DNA of 63,379 nucleotides from Calothrix sp. CSU_2_0 (GCA_012034595.1 JAAUPE010000018.1:1-63379), one strand, 5' to 3'. Shown: positions 18,177 through 28,723, numbered from the stretch's first letter. Made by a program: numbers and translations. The notes: generated by a model from the sequence alone, not told the origin.

Positions 18177-19616
18177 ATGGGAAGACGAAAATTGTTAGGA
18201 AATTCTGTTTCACTCCTAATAAATCGCTTAACACAGAGCATTACAACATTTGTTCTAGTCGCATTCACTGCTCGTCTTCTTGGTGCATATGCGTTAGGTC
18301 AATATATGCTCGGATTCAGCTACTATTTTGTGTTTATGACTCTGATTTCTCAGGGTTTTAAGACATTATTTACTAGGGAATTGGCACGGGAACCGGAACA
18401 AACATCAACTTATTTGGTTAGTGGGAGTTTTTTACAGTTAATTGCAAGTTTTATCGGCTATATTGCGCTAGTAATAATTGTTTTTACCTTACCTTATAGT
18501 CGCGATACATCACAAATTTGCTACATTATGGGTTTGACAATTATCCCATTTTCTTTATCGAATATTACTGAGGCAATTTTTCAAGCGCAAGAAAAAATGT
18601 ACTTGATTGCTATTAGTACAGTACCAATTTATATTTTGCGGGTACTGCTGATGGTTTGGGCAATGTCTTTAAATTACGATATTCAGTGGATATCGGCTAT
18701 TTTGGTTATTTCAGAAGTAATTATTTTGATTGTTCAGTGGGGTTTGATTAGTCAATTTGTTAGATATCAACTAAGTTTAGATTGGAAATTCATTTGGTAT
18801 ACAGCAAAAGCTGCTCGAACTTTCTTGTTTATCGAAGGAATATCGGTTTTTAATTCTAGAGTACAAATTGTCATTTTATCTTTGTTTGGAGGTGAAATAT
18901 TAGTGGGTTTCTTTGGTGCTATTACTCAATTAATGCAACCATTTGATATTATTTGTAATAGTTTGGTATTAGCATTTTTTCCTAAAATGTCCCAAGCTAT
19001 GACTCAAGGAAAAGATAAGCAGAGACAATTAGTAGAAAAAATCATTGAGATACTTTTATGTGTCGCATTACCATTCATTATCGGCATTTTATTTATTGGC
19101 TCAGATTTACTAATTCTTATTTATAAAGACCCTAGTTTTGAGCAAGCAGCGACAGCATTAAAAATACTTGGAGTTAGTGCGATCGCATCTAGTTTTATTC
19201 GTCCATTAAGCTATTTATTAGTAGCAAATGGATTGGAAAGAATTAATCTCTGGGATGTTTCGATTACAACTATTATTGGTGGCTTTTTTAGCATATTTTT
19301 GGTATCACAATATCAATTATCTGGTGCTGTATATTCAGTTATTGCTACTCAAATAATTAGCTTGATTATTTATTTTTATGGGGTATATAGCCGTCTTTTT
19401 ACCCTCCAAATGTGGCAAATTATTTACCGTCCTTTATTAATTAGTCTTTTGATGCTGGGAACATTTTTAGCTTTAAGTAATTTTAGTCAAAACATTATGC
19501 TCACTATATTTTTAGCGAGTGCAAGTTATATAGTGATAATTGCGATCGCATCTATTTATAGTGTTGGAGGTTTGAGTGTAGTTAGAGATAAATTGTTAGC
19601 TAATAAGAAAGTATAA
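18177..19616 (+). CDS. Wzx-type oligosaccharide flippase
   Basis: A polytopic membrane protein of 479 residues with about 12-14 hydrophobic segments and the MATE-like/PST family opening GNSVSLLINRLTQSITTFVLV, plus AYALGQYMLGFSYYF. Such proteins flip undecaprenyl-linked repeat units to the periplasmic side. Its position between the wzc autokinase and glycosyltransferase genes fits a Wzx/Wzy pathway. Substrate cannot be read from the sequence. A C-terminal short basic tail follows the last helix. Confidence 0.9.
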   Translation: MGRRKLLGNSVSLLINRLTQSITTFVLVAFTARLLGAYALGQYMLGFSYYFVFMTLISQGFKTLFTRELAREPEQTSTYLVSGSFLQLIASFIGYIALVIIVFTLPYSRDTSQICYIMGLTIIPFSLSNITEAIFQAQEKMYLIAISTVPIYILRVLLMVWAMSLNYDIQWISAILVISEVIILIVQWGLISQFVRYQLSLDWKFIWYTAKAARTFLFIEGISVFNSRVQIVILSLFGGEILVGFFGAITQLMQPFDIICNSLVLAFFPKMSQAMTQGKDKQRQLVEKIIEILLCVALPFIIGILFIGSDLLILIYKDPSFEQAATALKILGVSAIASSFIRPLSYLLVANGLERINLWDVSITTIIGGFFSIFLVSQYQLSGAVYSVIATQIISLIIYFYGVYSRLFTLQMWQIIYRPLLISLLMLGTFLALSNFSQNIMLTIFLASASYIVIIAIASIYSVGGLSVVRDKLLANKKV

Positions 19617-19757
19617 ATACTGGCACATGTCTGTTTAATAAAAACAGACTTCTACCTAAAATAGGGAAATACAATTAACTACATTTTTATTTTTATCTGT
19701 GGTTAATGAAAATTAAATTTTTTAAGTCAATTCAATATTCCTCTAAACCTTGAAAAT

Positions 19758-20861
19758 ATGAAAGTTACCTTGTTACATTTCTGCTTTTACGAATACACAA
19801 TTCAACTAGCAAATGCTTTAGCTGAATATGTAGATTTAACAGTCGTTCATCCCGAACACATATCTAGCACTTGCCAAAAACTTCTTAAGCCAAATATTCG
19901 CACCTACAGTTTCCAAAAACCACGGATTCGTGACCCACATAATATAAAATCTATGTCGAGAATGATGGAGATTTTACGTGAATCGCAACCCGATATTTTA
20001 CATGTTCAAGAAACTAATGACCCTTGGTATGATGCTACACTTTTATTCAATAAAATGCCCCCTTTGGTGACAACAATTCATGATGTATTTCGTCACCCTG
20101 GAGATAAAGATGCAGTACCAGCTTCCGAATATACTCGGAGAATTGCCTTTTATAAATCGCAACAATTAATTGTTCATGCCAATTTACTCAAAGAGGCTTT
20201 AGTACATGAATTTAAAGTACCTAAATCCAAAGTTTGTGTGCTTCCACATGGGGAACTTGGTTGTATGTACCAGCAATTGTCAACTCATAAAAATGTCATA
20301 CGTGAGCCTTATACATTACTATTTTATGGACGAATTTGGGCTTATAAAGGGTTGAAATATTTACTGGAAGCAATGCCATTAATTACAGAATCTTTCCCAG
20401 AAGTTAAGTTAATTATTGCTGGTAGAGGTGAAGAATTAAACAAGTATTTTTCTCATGGTTACGACAAAAAACGTTATGAAATTTTGAATCATTTTATCCC
20501 TGAAGAAGAAGTTGCAGCTTTATTTCAACGCAGTACAGCAGTAGTTTTACCATATATTGAAGCATCTCAAAGTGGTGTTGCATCAGTTGCATTTTCGATG
20601 GGAACACCAGTTATCGCTTCGGGTATAGGTGGATTAGCAGAAATGATTAGACACGAACAAGATGGAATATTAGTTCCACCTGCGAATGCTTCCGCTTTAG
20701 CTGATGCGATTATTCGTTTATTAGGTGATATAAACCTCCAGAATAGGTTACAAACCGCCGGATTACAGCGCTGTAAAGAAGATTTAAACTGGTCGAATAT
20801 TGCCAAACAAACAGTTGAGATATACGACAAAGCTATTTATTTGAAAAATCAAAAAGCTTAA
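19758..20861 (+). CDS. Glycosyltransferase family 4 protein
   Basis: A GT-B fold retaining transferase of 367 residues that presumably adds one sugar to the lipid-linked repeat unit on the cytoplasmic face. The C-terminal nucleotide-sugar domain is clear: LLFYGRIWAYKGLKYLLEA, LIIAGRGEEL and the family motif PYIEASQSGVASVAFSMGTP followed by VIASGIGGLAEMI (E-x7-E type). The N-terminal half begins directly at strand one (MKVTLLHFCFYEYTIQLA). The gene ends two bases before the start of the polymerase gene, so the two are surely co-transcribed. Sugar specificity is unknown. Confidence 0.9.
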   Translation: MKVTLLHFCFYEYTIQLANALAEYVDLTVVHPEHISSTCQKLLKPNIRTYSFQKPRIRDPHNIKSMSRMMEILRESQPDILHVQETNDPWYDATLLFNKMPPLVTTIHDVFRHPGDKDAVPASEYTRRIAFYKSQQLIVHANLLKEALVHEFKVPKSKVCVLPHGELGCMYQQLSTHKNVIREPYTLLFYGRIWAYKGLKYLLEAMPLITESFPEVKLIIAGRGEELNKYFSHGYDKKRYEILNHFIPEEEVAALFQRSTAVVLPYIEASQSGVASVAFSMGTPVIASGIGGLAEMIRHEQDGILVPPANASALADAIIRLLGDINLQNRLQTAGLQRCKEDLNWSNIAKQTVEIYDKAIYLKNQKA

Positions 20862-20863
20862 AC

Positions 20864-22156
20864 ATGAAAAAACTTTTAAGTTTAATAGAATATGCATTTA
20901 CAGTTGTATCCTTACTACTGTATTCTGGTGGTCCACTAACTGTAATCTTGTCTGGTGGTGCTAATGAAGGGGATGAAGATGGGGAAGCAGGAGGAGATAC
21001 TGCTTTAATTTTGGCTTTGTTCTTTGTTAATTATTTAATTACCTTTGTTTTACTACTTTTAAGATGGCGAAAAGTACTTTATATCATTAACAAAAATAGA
21101 TGGATAACTACATTAATTGCCATTGCTGCTTGCTCTGTATTTTGGTCTTATCTTCCTAGTAAAACAATTAGTCGTGCGATCGCAATTGTTGGAACTAGTT
21201 TATTTGGACTTTATTTAGCTTCTCGTTATTCAATGAAGCAACAATTAAAGTTATTTGGATTAATGTATTGTATTTCCGTATTTATGAGCTTTGCATTTAT
21301 TGTTGCACTGCCCAAATATGGGATTATGGCTGGACTCCATGAAGGAAAATGGCGAGGGATATATACCCATAAAAATGTTCTGGGTAAAGTCATGAGTCCA
21401 GGGGTAATTATATTTATGTTGCTTGCTATTTCTAATAGTACAAAACGTTGGTTTTTTTGGTTGGTGTTTTTATTATCTTTAGTACTCCTAATCCGCTCTG
21501 GTTCTACGAGTTCTTTATTAAATACTGTTATTTTAATAGCAGCAGTTTTTGCTTATAGAATTTTTCGCTGGCATGACGAATGGATGGTTCCTAGTTTTAT
21601 TGCGATCGCAGCCATAAGTGGAAGTTTATCTATTTTGCTGTCGAAGGGTTCAGAACTATTTTTAACAGCACTTGGTAAGGATACAACTTTAACAGGTAGA
21701 GGGGATATGTGGCCTTATATATTCGAGATGATTTGGCAAAGTCCTTGGTTAGGATATGGATATGGAGCATTTTGGTTTGGTTCGGAAACACCATCTTTTT
21801 ATATTTGGCAAGCAACTGGTTGGACTCCTCCAAATTCCCATAATGGCTTTCTTGATTTGTGGTTAAATTTAGGTTTACTAGGTTTAATATTATTTGCATT
21901 TGAGTTTTTTGTTATCACTTTACCTAAAACTTTAGTTTGGGTGCGTAAAAGCCAGAGTTCGGAAGGATTTTGGCCTATTTTATATGTCACTTATTTAATT
22001 TTAGGAAATTTAAGTGAGAGTACATTAATGATTCAAAATGATATCTTTTGGGTTTTTTATGTGGCAATAGCTTTTTCAGTACAGATAAAGCCAGAATATC
22101 AACCCAATTTTCTCATGTTAGATTACAAATCAAACAATAAGTACAGTAGTATTTAA
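20864..22156 (+). CDS. O-antigen ligase/Wzy-type polymerase
   Basis: A membrane protein of 430 residues with about 11 hydrophobic segments and the Wzy_C/O-antigen ligase signature: GIYTHKNVLGKVMSPG (about residue 165) and a large periplasmic loop containing LTGRGDMWPYI, WLGYGYGAFW and NSHNGFLDLWLNLG. These regions carry the catalytic Arg and His of this superfamily. In context it is most likely the polymerase joining repeat units. An acidic loop (EGDEDGEAGGD) sits between the first two helices. It starts 2 bases after the preceding GT4 gene. Confidence 0.9.
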   Translation: MKKLLSLIEYAFTVVSLLLYSGGPLTVILSGGANEGDEDGEAGGDTALILALFFVNYLITFVLLLLRWRKVLYIINKNRWITTLIAIAACSVFWSYLPSKTISRAIAIVGTSLFGLYLASRYSMKQQLKLFGLMYCISVFMSFAFIVALPKYGIMAGLHEGKWRGIYTHKNVLGKVMSPGVIIFMLLAISNSTKRWFFWLVFLLSLVLLIRSGSTSSLLNTVILIAAVFAYRIFRWHDEWMVPSFIAIAAISGSLSILLSKGSELFLTALGKDTTLTGRGDMWPYIFEMIWQSPWLGYGYGAFWFGSETPSFYIWQATGWTPPNSHNGFLDLWLNLGLLGLILFAFEFFVITLPKTLVWVRKSQSSEGFWPILYVTYLILGNLSESTLMIQNDIFWVFYVAIAFSVQIKPEYQPNFLMLDYKSNNKYSSI

Positions 22157-22225
22157 TAATTCAATTCTCACTACTGAATTTTGTTTGATAAATGTGTTTT
22201 TTTAATTATTATTTTGTGAAAAATC

Positions 22226-24816
22226 ATGTACTTAGAAAAAAAGCTTTCTCAAGAAATAATGTTAGGCAACCAAGAAAATTTAGATAAGTCTTACGATGTA
22301 CAAATTCAATCTATAAAACATAAGTGCATACATCAACTATTTGAAGAGGAAGTATTAAGGAATCCGAATCTAGTTGCTGTGAGGTTTGGCAAACAATTTC
22401 TCACCTATGCTGAACTGAATCGACGAGCAAATCAGTTAGCAAGATACTTGCAGAAACTTGGTATAGATAATGATTTGCTTGTGGGAATCAGCTTAGAGCG
22501 TTCCCTAGAGATGATTGTTGCATTACTCGCTGTTCTCAAAGCTGGTGCTGCTTACCTTCCCCTTGACCCAAATTACCCTCAGGAGCGGTTATTCTCGATT
22601 CTCGAAGATGCTCAACCAACAGTATTATTAACTCAACAAACACAGCTAAAAAACCTTAGAGGATATTCAACACATATCATATGTGTGGACACAGATAGGC
22701 GAAAAATTGCCGAAAATAGTGATAAAAATTTAGATATTTTTGTAACACCTGAAAACTTAGCTTATGTAATTTACACTTCAGGTTCAACAGGCAAACCCAA
22801 AGGTGTTTTAATTCCCCATTCGGCTTTAGTTAATCATAGTTATACAATTGCCAAAATATATAATTTGCAAGTAAGTGATAATGTTTTACAATTCGCTTCA
22901 GTCAACTTTGATGTTGCCGCAGAAGAGATATATCCAACTTTATTAAGTGGTGCAACTATTATTCTACGTCCTCATGCAGTTGTTCCCACAATTACAGAGT
23001 TTCACGAACTCATTAACCAGGAGCAATTAACAGTTTTGAATTTACCAGCATCTTACTGGCATGAATGGGTATCTGTTTTAGATGATTTGCAGATAAATGT
23101 ACCTGATTCAGTTCGCTTAGTAATTGTTGGCAATGAAAAAGTTTTACCAGAGAGATTAATGACTTGGCAAAAAATAACTGGTAAACAAGTTCGTTGGTTG
23201 AATGCATATGGATTAACAGAAACAACTATAACATCTACAATTTATGAACCAGAAATTTGGACAGAAAAACCCGATGTCAATTCTGTTCCTGTTGGTATTC
23301 CTATTAATAATACACAAATTTATATATTAGATGAGAATAAACAGCCAGTTACAAAAGGAATGACAGGTGAATTATATATTGGTGGTATTGGATTAGCAAA
23401 AGGTTACTTAAATCGTCCCGAAATCACAGCAGCACGATTTATTTCCAATCCATTTAGTGATGATTCTAACTCACTCATTTATCAAACTGGTGATTCTGCA
23501 CGCATATTACCTGATGGAAATATAGAAGTTTTAGGACGTGTTGATAGTCAAGTAAAAATTCGTGGTTTTCGTATTCAACCAGAGGAAATCGAAGCTGCTT
23601 TAAATCAACATGATTGTGTTGCTGAGATTATTGTATTGGCAGATGAAGAGAATCCAGGACAAAAACGTTTAGTTGCTTATGTCATTCTCCAGCAACAGAA
23701 ATCAGTCACAGCGAGGGAACTATCTAATTTTTTAAAAATAAATTACCGTCTTATATGATTCCCTCTACTTTCATCTTTTTAGATTATTTTCCCTTAACAG
23801 CAAATGATAAAATTGACCGTCGCGCTCTTCCTAAACCTAGTTTAAATCGCGAATACGAATATTTAGCTCCGCGCAATCAAATTGAAGCGAAGCTAACAGA
23901 AATTTGGCAAAAATTATTTAGTATTTCCCAAATTGGCATCAAAGATGACTTTTTTATGCTTGGTGGTAACTCACTTCTAGCAGCATCTCTAGTAACAGAA
24001 ATTAAGAAAGAATTTAATCAAACCCTTTCCCCTGCGATCGCATTTGAAGCTCCAACTATTGAAACATTAGCAAGGGTTTGTTCTCAAGCAGAAAATATCC
24101 CATCTTCGTCAATAGTCAAAATCCAAAGTTTAGGCACAAAATCACCATTGTTTATTATTGCTAATGACAGTTTTTTGTACAAACATCTGGTGCATTCTTT
24201 GGATGTAGAGCAACCTGTATATATTATTCAAGAGCCATTAGGAAATGCCGCAGAAATGGCATCTCATTGTCTACAAAAAATACGTTCGATTCAACCTTTT
24301 GGTGCTTATTCTTTGTTAGGACATTCTTATGAAGGTTTAGTTGCTTATGAAATTGCTCAACAGTTGATTCAGGCAAATCAAGATGTAATATTTCTTGGGT
24401 TAGTTGATACTCCAACTCCTCAAGTGGAAATGGGGATAGAGAGGGATTTTTCTTTGCAGACGACTTTCAAAAGATTAAAAATGTTATTTGGACTTTCTTG
24501 GGAAGATAAAGTAAGTTTTATTCAAGAGCGAGTTCAGTATAGAATTGATGAAGGATTTAAGCCAATGATGCCTCTATTGGAAGAATTTAGTAATGCATAT
24601 GTGCCGCAGCGATATTCGGGAAAATTAACTTTGTTTGCAGCTGAGTTTGAATTTTATGGATTAAAGAATGTTTATTTCGGTTGGGATAATTTAGTTACTG
24701 GAGGAATAGAAGTTTGTCATGTTCCAGCTTCCCATCGTTCAATGTTACTTAATCCTCAGAAAGCCAAATTCATCGCTCAACAATTACAGCATTATTTAGA
24801 TAATCTAGATTTTTAA
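22226..24816 (+). CDS. NRPS-like A-T-TE protein, one -1 frameshift
   Basis: A free-standing, single-module adenylation/thiolation/thioesterase protein without a condensation domain. Adenylation motifs are clear: LTYAELNRRANQLA, YTSGSTGKPKG (A3), NAYGLTETT (A5), YQTGDSARILPDG (A7) and GFRIQPEEIEAAL (A8). The carrier domain has DDFFMLGGNSLLAA with the phosphopantetheine Ser. The TE nucleophile elbow is GHSYEG, with Glu where Gly is usual. A tentative specificity code (D-V-E-S-V-V-A-I-T-K) matches nothing I can name. The frame breaks at A23734-A23738; one more A gives FLKNKLPSYMIPSTF and about 863 residues. An in-phase T TTA AAA heptamer lies at this site. It sits inside the polysaccharide cluster, so it may load or release an acyl/aminoacyl group for glycan decoration. 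That is inference. Confidence 0.88.
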
Positions 24817-24880
24817 AAATATAATTAGGGTAATTCCCTACGGGATTCTTGATTGCAAACTGCATTTAACTCAATTGACT

Positions 24881-24918
24881 TTTTGTAGGTTGATTTCCAC
24901 TCCGATCGACCTACAAAA
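24881..24918. terminator. Hairpin after the A-T-TE gene
   Basis: TTTTGTAGGTTGAT (24881-24894) pairs with ATCGACCTACAAAA (24905-24918), 14 bp with one G-T pair and a 10-base loop. The symmetrical T/A ends suit a terminator on either strand. Just before it, 24848-24874 resembles a unit of the 5428-5640 repeat. Confidence 0.55.
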
Positions 24919-25251
24919 TATACCTTATCAAAAACTTACTTGTTTAGTATGAACGGGGTTTTTCTAAGTAACTAAGTTCTTCAAAATTTAATAAAAATTA
25001 TTTTTTATTCGAGAAAACTTTTTAATTAAATCGGTATTTTGATTATTTGATTGAATATAATTAAACTATCGTGATAGACAATATACAGATACAGCAACAA
25101 CCGTCTATTTGTCACAACTTCTTTAATCAGGTTTGCTTCATCCATATCAATTTATCACTATCTTTCAATTTTCAACTTGTGATAAATAAAGCATCAAAAA
25201 TAGATAAATATTTGCTCAAAATAACAACATTTTTTGAATTTAATCAAACAG

Positions 25252-27147
25252 ATGAATCAACACAGAATTGTCATGTTAGGTGCTATCCTTACCCAAAATG
25301 GAGGTATAGCAACCGTTGAAAAGCTAATACTAAAACATGCTCCAGCTAATACAGAAATCAAACATATAACAACCCATGATGAAGGTTCAACCACACACCG
25401 TTTAAGAGTATTTTTAATTGCGAACGCACAATTATTATGGACGCTATTAACCCAACCAGTTGATGTTTTACACATCCATATGTCAGATGGAGCCAGTTTA
25501 TTCCGAAAAGCAATTTTAGCACTCATTGGTTTTGCTTTTCATAAACCTGTTTTAATGCATACTCATGGTGCTGAATTTCACATTACTTATTCCCAGCTAC
25601 CACAATGGATAAAACCTCTAATTGCAGGAATATTCCGCAGATGCGAAGGTTTTATTGTTCTTTCGGAAACTTGGAAAGAATACTACATTAAAAATGTTGG
25701 TTTAATTGAAAAAAAAGTTACAGTTTTACCGAATCCAACCGAATTACCCGCAACTATTCCTAACCGCAGAAATAGTAATATCAACACAGTTACATTAGGT
25801 TTCTTTGGAAGAGTCGGACATCGAAAAGGAACCTTCGATTTACTTGGTGCTTATGCTCAACTACTAGAACAATTAGGGGAATCACTACCGCAAACACAAC
25901 TCATCATTGCTGGTGATGGTGACATTGAATTAGCACAAAAATTTGTCAAAAAATTAGAAATTCATGACAATGTAACTTTTTTGGGTTGGATAGATGCACA
26001 AACCAGAGAAAAGTTAATGGCATCAGTCGATGTCTTCATTCTTCCTTCTTACAATGAAGGTTTACCAATGGCTTTACTAGAAGCAATGGCTTGGGGATTA
26101 CCTGCAATTGTCACTCCTGTTGGTGGTATTCCTGAATTAATTACCGATGCTCAGAATGGATTACTAGTAGAACCCGGCAACATTCAACAACTATCAAATG
26201 CGATCGCGTCACTAATTCAAGACGAAGAATTCCGAATTACTCTAGGAATATCTGCCAGAGAAACAGTTAATCCTTTTGATGTGAAAGTTTACAGTCAACA
26301 ACTCGACAAGATATACACATCTTTGCTCAAACTTATGGTTTCCATCTCATCCATACCAACTCACTTTCCCCCTGACAACTCCGATAAAGTCAATATTGCT
26401 GGTATCCAAGTGGATAAATATAGCTTTGAGGAAGTTGTAGAAAGAATTACAAATCACGCTCTTGTCAAAGGACAACCAGAGTACGTAGTCACACCAAACG
26501 CTCAACATATCGTCTCTCTACAGCAAGATACTTTATTCCAAGATATCTATCGCAAAGCATTCTTAGCAGTTCCCGATGGAGTATCTTTATTATGGTCTGC
26601 GAAGTTCTTACAGACACCACTCAAAGGTCGAGTCAATGGTACAGACTTGTTTGAGACACTATGCGCTGAAGCAGCAGAAAAAGGTTTGAAAGTCTTTTTA
26701 CTTGGTGGTCGTCCTGGTGCAGCAGACAATGCCAAATCCATTCTACAATTACGACATGGAAATCTGAATATTGTAGGTACTTACTGCCCTCCCTATGGAT
26801 TTGAATCACAACCAGAAGAGTTAGCAGCGATTAACAGTCACATTCAAGCAGCAGCACCTGATATTCTCTTTGTAGGTTTAGGAGCTCCCAAGCAGGAATA
26901 TTGGATTTACAATAATTATTTAGATTTGGGAGTACCTGTTTCTGTAGGAATTGGTGTCAGCTTTGAACTAGTCGCAAATATGGTGCAGCGAGCGCCAGTT
27001 TGGATGCAAAAATGGGGTTTAGAGTGGTTATTCCGTATCTTTGTCGAACCCAAACGTCTGTGGAAACGTTATATTATCGGCAATCCACAATTTATGTGGT
27101 TGGTGGTTAAGCAGCGATTTGGTTGGTCAGATTTTGTTAAGGGATAG
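25252..27147 (+). CDS. Bifunctional GT4-WecG/TagA/CpsF glycosyltransferase fusion
   Basis: Two transferases in one chain of 631 residues. Residues 1 to about 365 are a GT4 domain (GFFGRVGHRKGTFDLLGAY, LIIAGDGD, FILPSYNEGLPMALLEAMAW). From about residue 380 follows a complete WecG/TagA/CpsF domain (GT26): YVVTPNAQHIVSLQQD, VPDGVSLLWSAKF, KVFLLGGRPGAADNA and GLGAPKQEYWI, ending with a basic, aromatic C-terminus that probably docks on the membrane. Together they could add two successive sugars to the lipid-linked intermediate. I chose ATG 25252; an upstream in-frame TTG (25234) lacks support. A Pro/Asp-rich linker joins the parts, with no sign of a frameshift. Confidence 0.9.
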   Translation: MNQHRIVMLGAILTQNGGIATVEKLILKHAPANTEIKHITTHDEGSTTHRLRVFLIANAQLLWTLLTQPVDVLHIHMSDGASLFRKAILALIGFAFHKPVLMHTHGAEFHITYSQLPQWIKPLIAGIFRRCEGFIVLSETWKEYYIKNVGLIEKKVTVLPNPTELPATIPNRRNSNINTVTLGFFGRVGHRKGTFDLLGAYAQLLEQLGESLPQTQLIIAGDGDIELAQKFVKKLEIHDNVTFLGWIDAQTREKLMASVDVFILPSYNEGLPMALLEAMAWGLPAIVTPVGGIPELITDAQNGLLVEPGNIQQLSNAIASLIQDEEFRITLGISARETVNPFDVKVYSQQLDKIYTSLLKLMVSISSIPTHFPPDNSDKVNIAGIQVDKYSFEEVVERITNHALVKGQPEYVVTPNAQHIVSLQQDTLFQDIYRKAFLAVPDGVSLLWSAKFLQTPLKGRVNGTDLFETLCAEAAEKGLKVFLLGGRPGAADNAKSILQLRHGNLNIVGTYCPPYGFESQPEELAAINSHIQAAAPDILFVGLGAPKQEYWIYNNYLDLGVPVSVGIGVSFELVANMVQRAPVWMQKWGLEWLFRIFVEPKRLWKRYIIGNPQFMWLVVKQRFGWSDFVKG

Positions 27148-27246
27148 GGAAGATAAAATTGATTGGAAATTCTATATCTGCTACTCGATAGTGTTAATTA
27201 GGATTTCCAGAAAATCAAATACTCTAACTATCAACTTATCATTCTT

Positions 27247-27449
27247 GGGGCGGAGTTTCCCGCCCCTACAATAATATTTACTTTCCTTTTTCTATGCATT
27301 TTCTAGCTTGTAAAATTATTTTTTCTTCTCAATCTACCCGTGGTTAATAATCACGGGTAAATTTGCTGAAATAAAATCATGTTAATTGTGATAAAGAATT
27401 TATCCGAATTAAATAAAAGATGTTGGGTTACGCAAAGCCTTCACCCAAC
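27247..27449. repeat. Three short hairpins in the gap before the xylanase gene
   Basis: Three separate hairpins: GGGGCGG/CCGCCCC (27247-27266), TACCCGTG/CACGGGTA (27335-27359) and GTTGGGT/ACCCAAC (27422-27449). The first and third are of the dispersed intergenic type seen elsewhere in the window. The second could terminate the GT4-WecG transcript. Confidence 0.6.
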
Positions 27450-27476
27450 CTACAAATAAGTTAAATTACTACAATT

Positions 27477-28688
27477 ATGTTTAAAAAAATCACAAGACGA
27501 AATTTTATTTGGTTTAGTTTAGGATTTGTTGCCGCAGTTGGAACAACAAAAGTAACCTTAAATTATCACAGCAAACAGAAGATTCTCGCATTAGATAATC
27601 CGGCAAAAGATTTTACTGTTATTGGTACATCTTCCTTAAAAGAACGAGCAGCAGTAAAAGGTTTGATGTATGGAACCGCAATCCGTAATCATCACCTCTG
27701 GGAAGATAGTAAACTTGCAGAAACTTTAGTCAAAGAATGCCAAATATTAGTTCCAGAATGGGCATTAAAATGGTACATTCCCAATCCAGCCTTACGTCCA
27801 GAACCGAATATTTTTGATTTCAGCGAAGTCGATAAAATACTTGCTTTTGCTCAAAACAAAGGCTTACAGTTACGGGGACATACCTTAGTTTGGCATGAAT
27901 CCTTACCACCTTGGTTTCAAGATACAGTTAATAGTAATAATGCCCAACAGATTTTAGAACAACATATTAATACAGTTGTCGGTCGTTATGCCGGAAAAAT
28001 GCATTCTTGGGATGTAGTCAACGAAGCAATCAACGAAGGATATTTACTAGTACGTGAACAAAAAAACAATATACCGAATAATCTCAAAAATAATTTAAGA
28101 AAAACACCTTGGCTAGAATTATTAGGGGACAATTACATAGATAAAGCTTTTCGACTAACCCATCAAGCTGACCCAACAGCAACCTTAGTTTATAACGATT
28201 ACGGACTTGATTATGATACAGATGCAGACGAAGCAAAACGCAATGCAGTTCTGAATTTATTAGAAAACTTGAAATCAAAAGGAACACCTATTCATGCACT
28301 CGGTATTCAAGCACATTTAGACGCTTCAGAAACAAACTTCAATCCCGATAAACTACGCTCATTTTTACGTGATGTCGCTAGCTTAGGATTAAAAATCATG
28401 ATTACCGAACTCGATGTTACCGATGAAAAATTACCATCCGACATCGAAATGCGCGATCGCATCATTGCCAAAACCTACGAAGACTACCTTTCCACAGTTC
28501 TTTCCGAACCTGCCGTGACTACGGTTATTACCTGGGGAATCAGCGATAAATATAGCTGGCTATCCGACTTCAAACCCCGTCCAGACAAAGCAGCAGTTCG
28601 TCCTTTACCCTTCGATGCCAATATGAATCGCAAACTCGGATGGAATGCGATCGCACGTGCTTTCGATAATGCTAGGTTGCGATCGTAA
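27477..28688 (+). CDS. GH10 endo-1,4-beta-xylanase-like glycosidase, Tat signal
   Basis: A secreted family 10 glycoside hydrolase of 403 residues. The N-terminus has a twin-arginine signal (ITRRNFIWFSLGFVAAVG). The catalytic domain shows RGHTLVWHESLPPWF (about 140), the acid/base Glu in WDVVNEAINEG (about 180) and the nucleophile Glu in IMITELDVTD (about 310), with WGISDKYSWL completing the site. GH10 enzymes cut beta-1,4-xylan or related beta-glycans. Inside an exopolysaccharide cluster it may trim or release the polymer made by its neighbours rather than degrade plant xylan; that is inference. A classical terminator follows directly. Confidence 0.93.
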   Translation: MFKKITRRNFIWFSLGFVAAVGTTKVTLNYHSKQKILALDNPAKDFTVIGTSSLKERAAVKGLMYGTAIRNHHLWEDSKLAETLVKECQILVPEWALKWYIPNPALRPEPNIFDFSEVDKILAFAQNKGLQLRGHTLVWHESLPPWFQDTVNSNNAQQILEQHINTVVGRYAGKMHSWDVVNEAINEGYLLVREQKNNIPNNLKNNLRKTPWLELLGDNYIDKAFRLTHQADPTATLVYNDYGLDYDTDADEAKRNAVLNLLENLKSKGTPIHALGIQAHLDASETNFNPDKLRSFLRDVASLGLKIMITELDVTDEKLPSDIEMRDRIIAKTYEDYLSTVLSEPAVTTVITWGISDKYSWLSDFKPRPDKAAVRPLPFDANMNRKLGWNAIARAFDNARLRS

Positions 28689-28723
28689 TTAGGTATCACA
28701 TTTCTAATAATCGGATATTTAAG

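Noticed and set aside
25071-25319. 82-aa + strand ORF before the GT4-WecG gene
   Set aside because: It begins with GTG, overlaps the start of a certain gene out of frame, and has no ribosome binding site.
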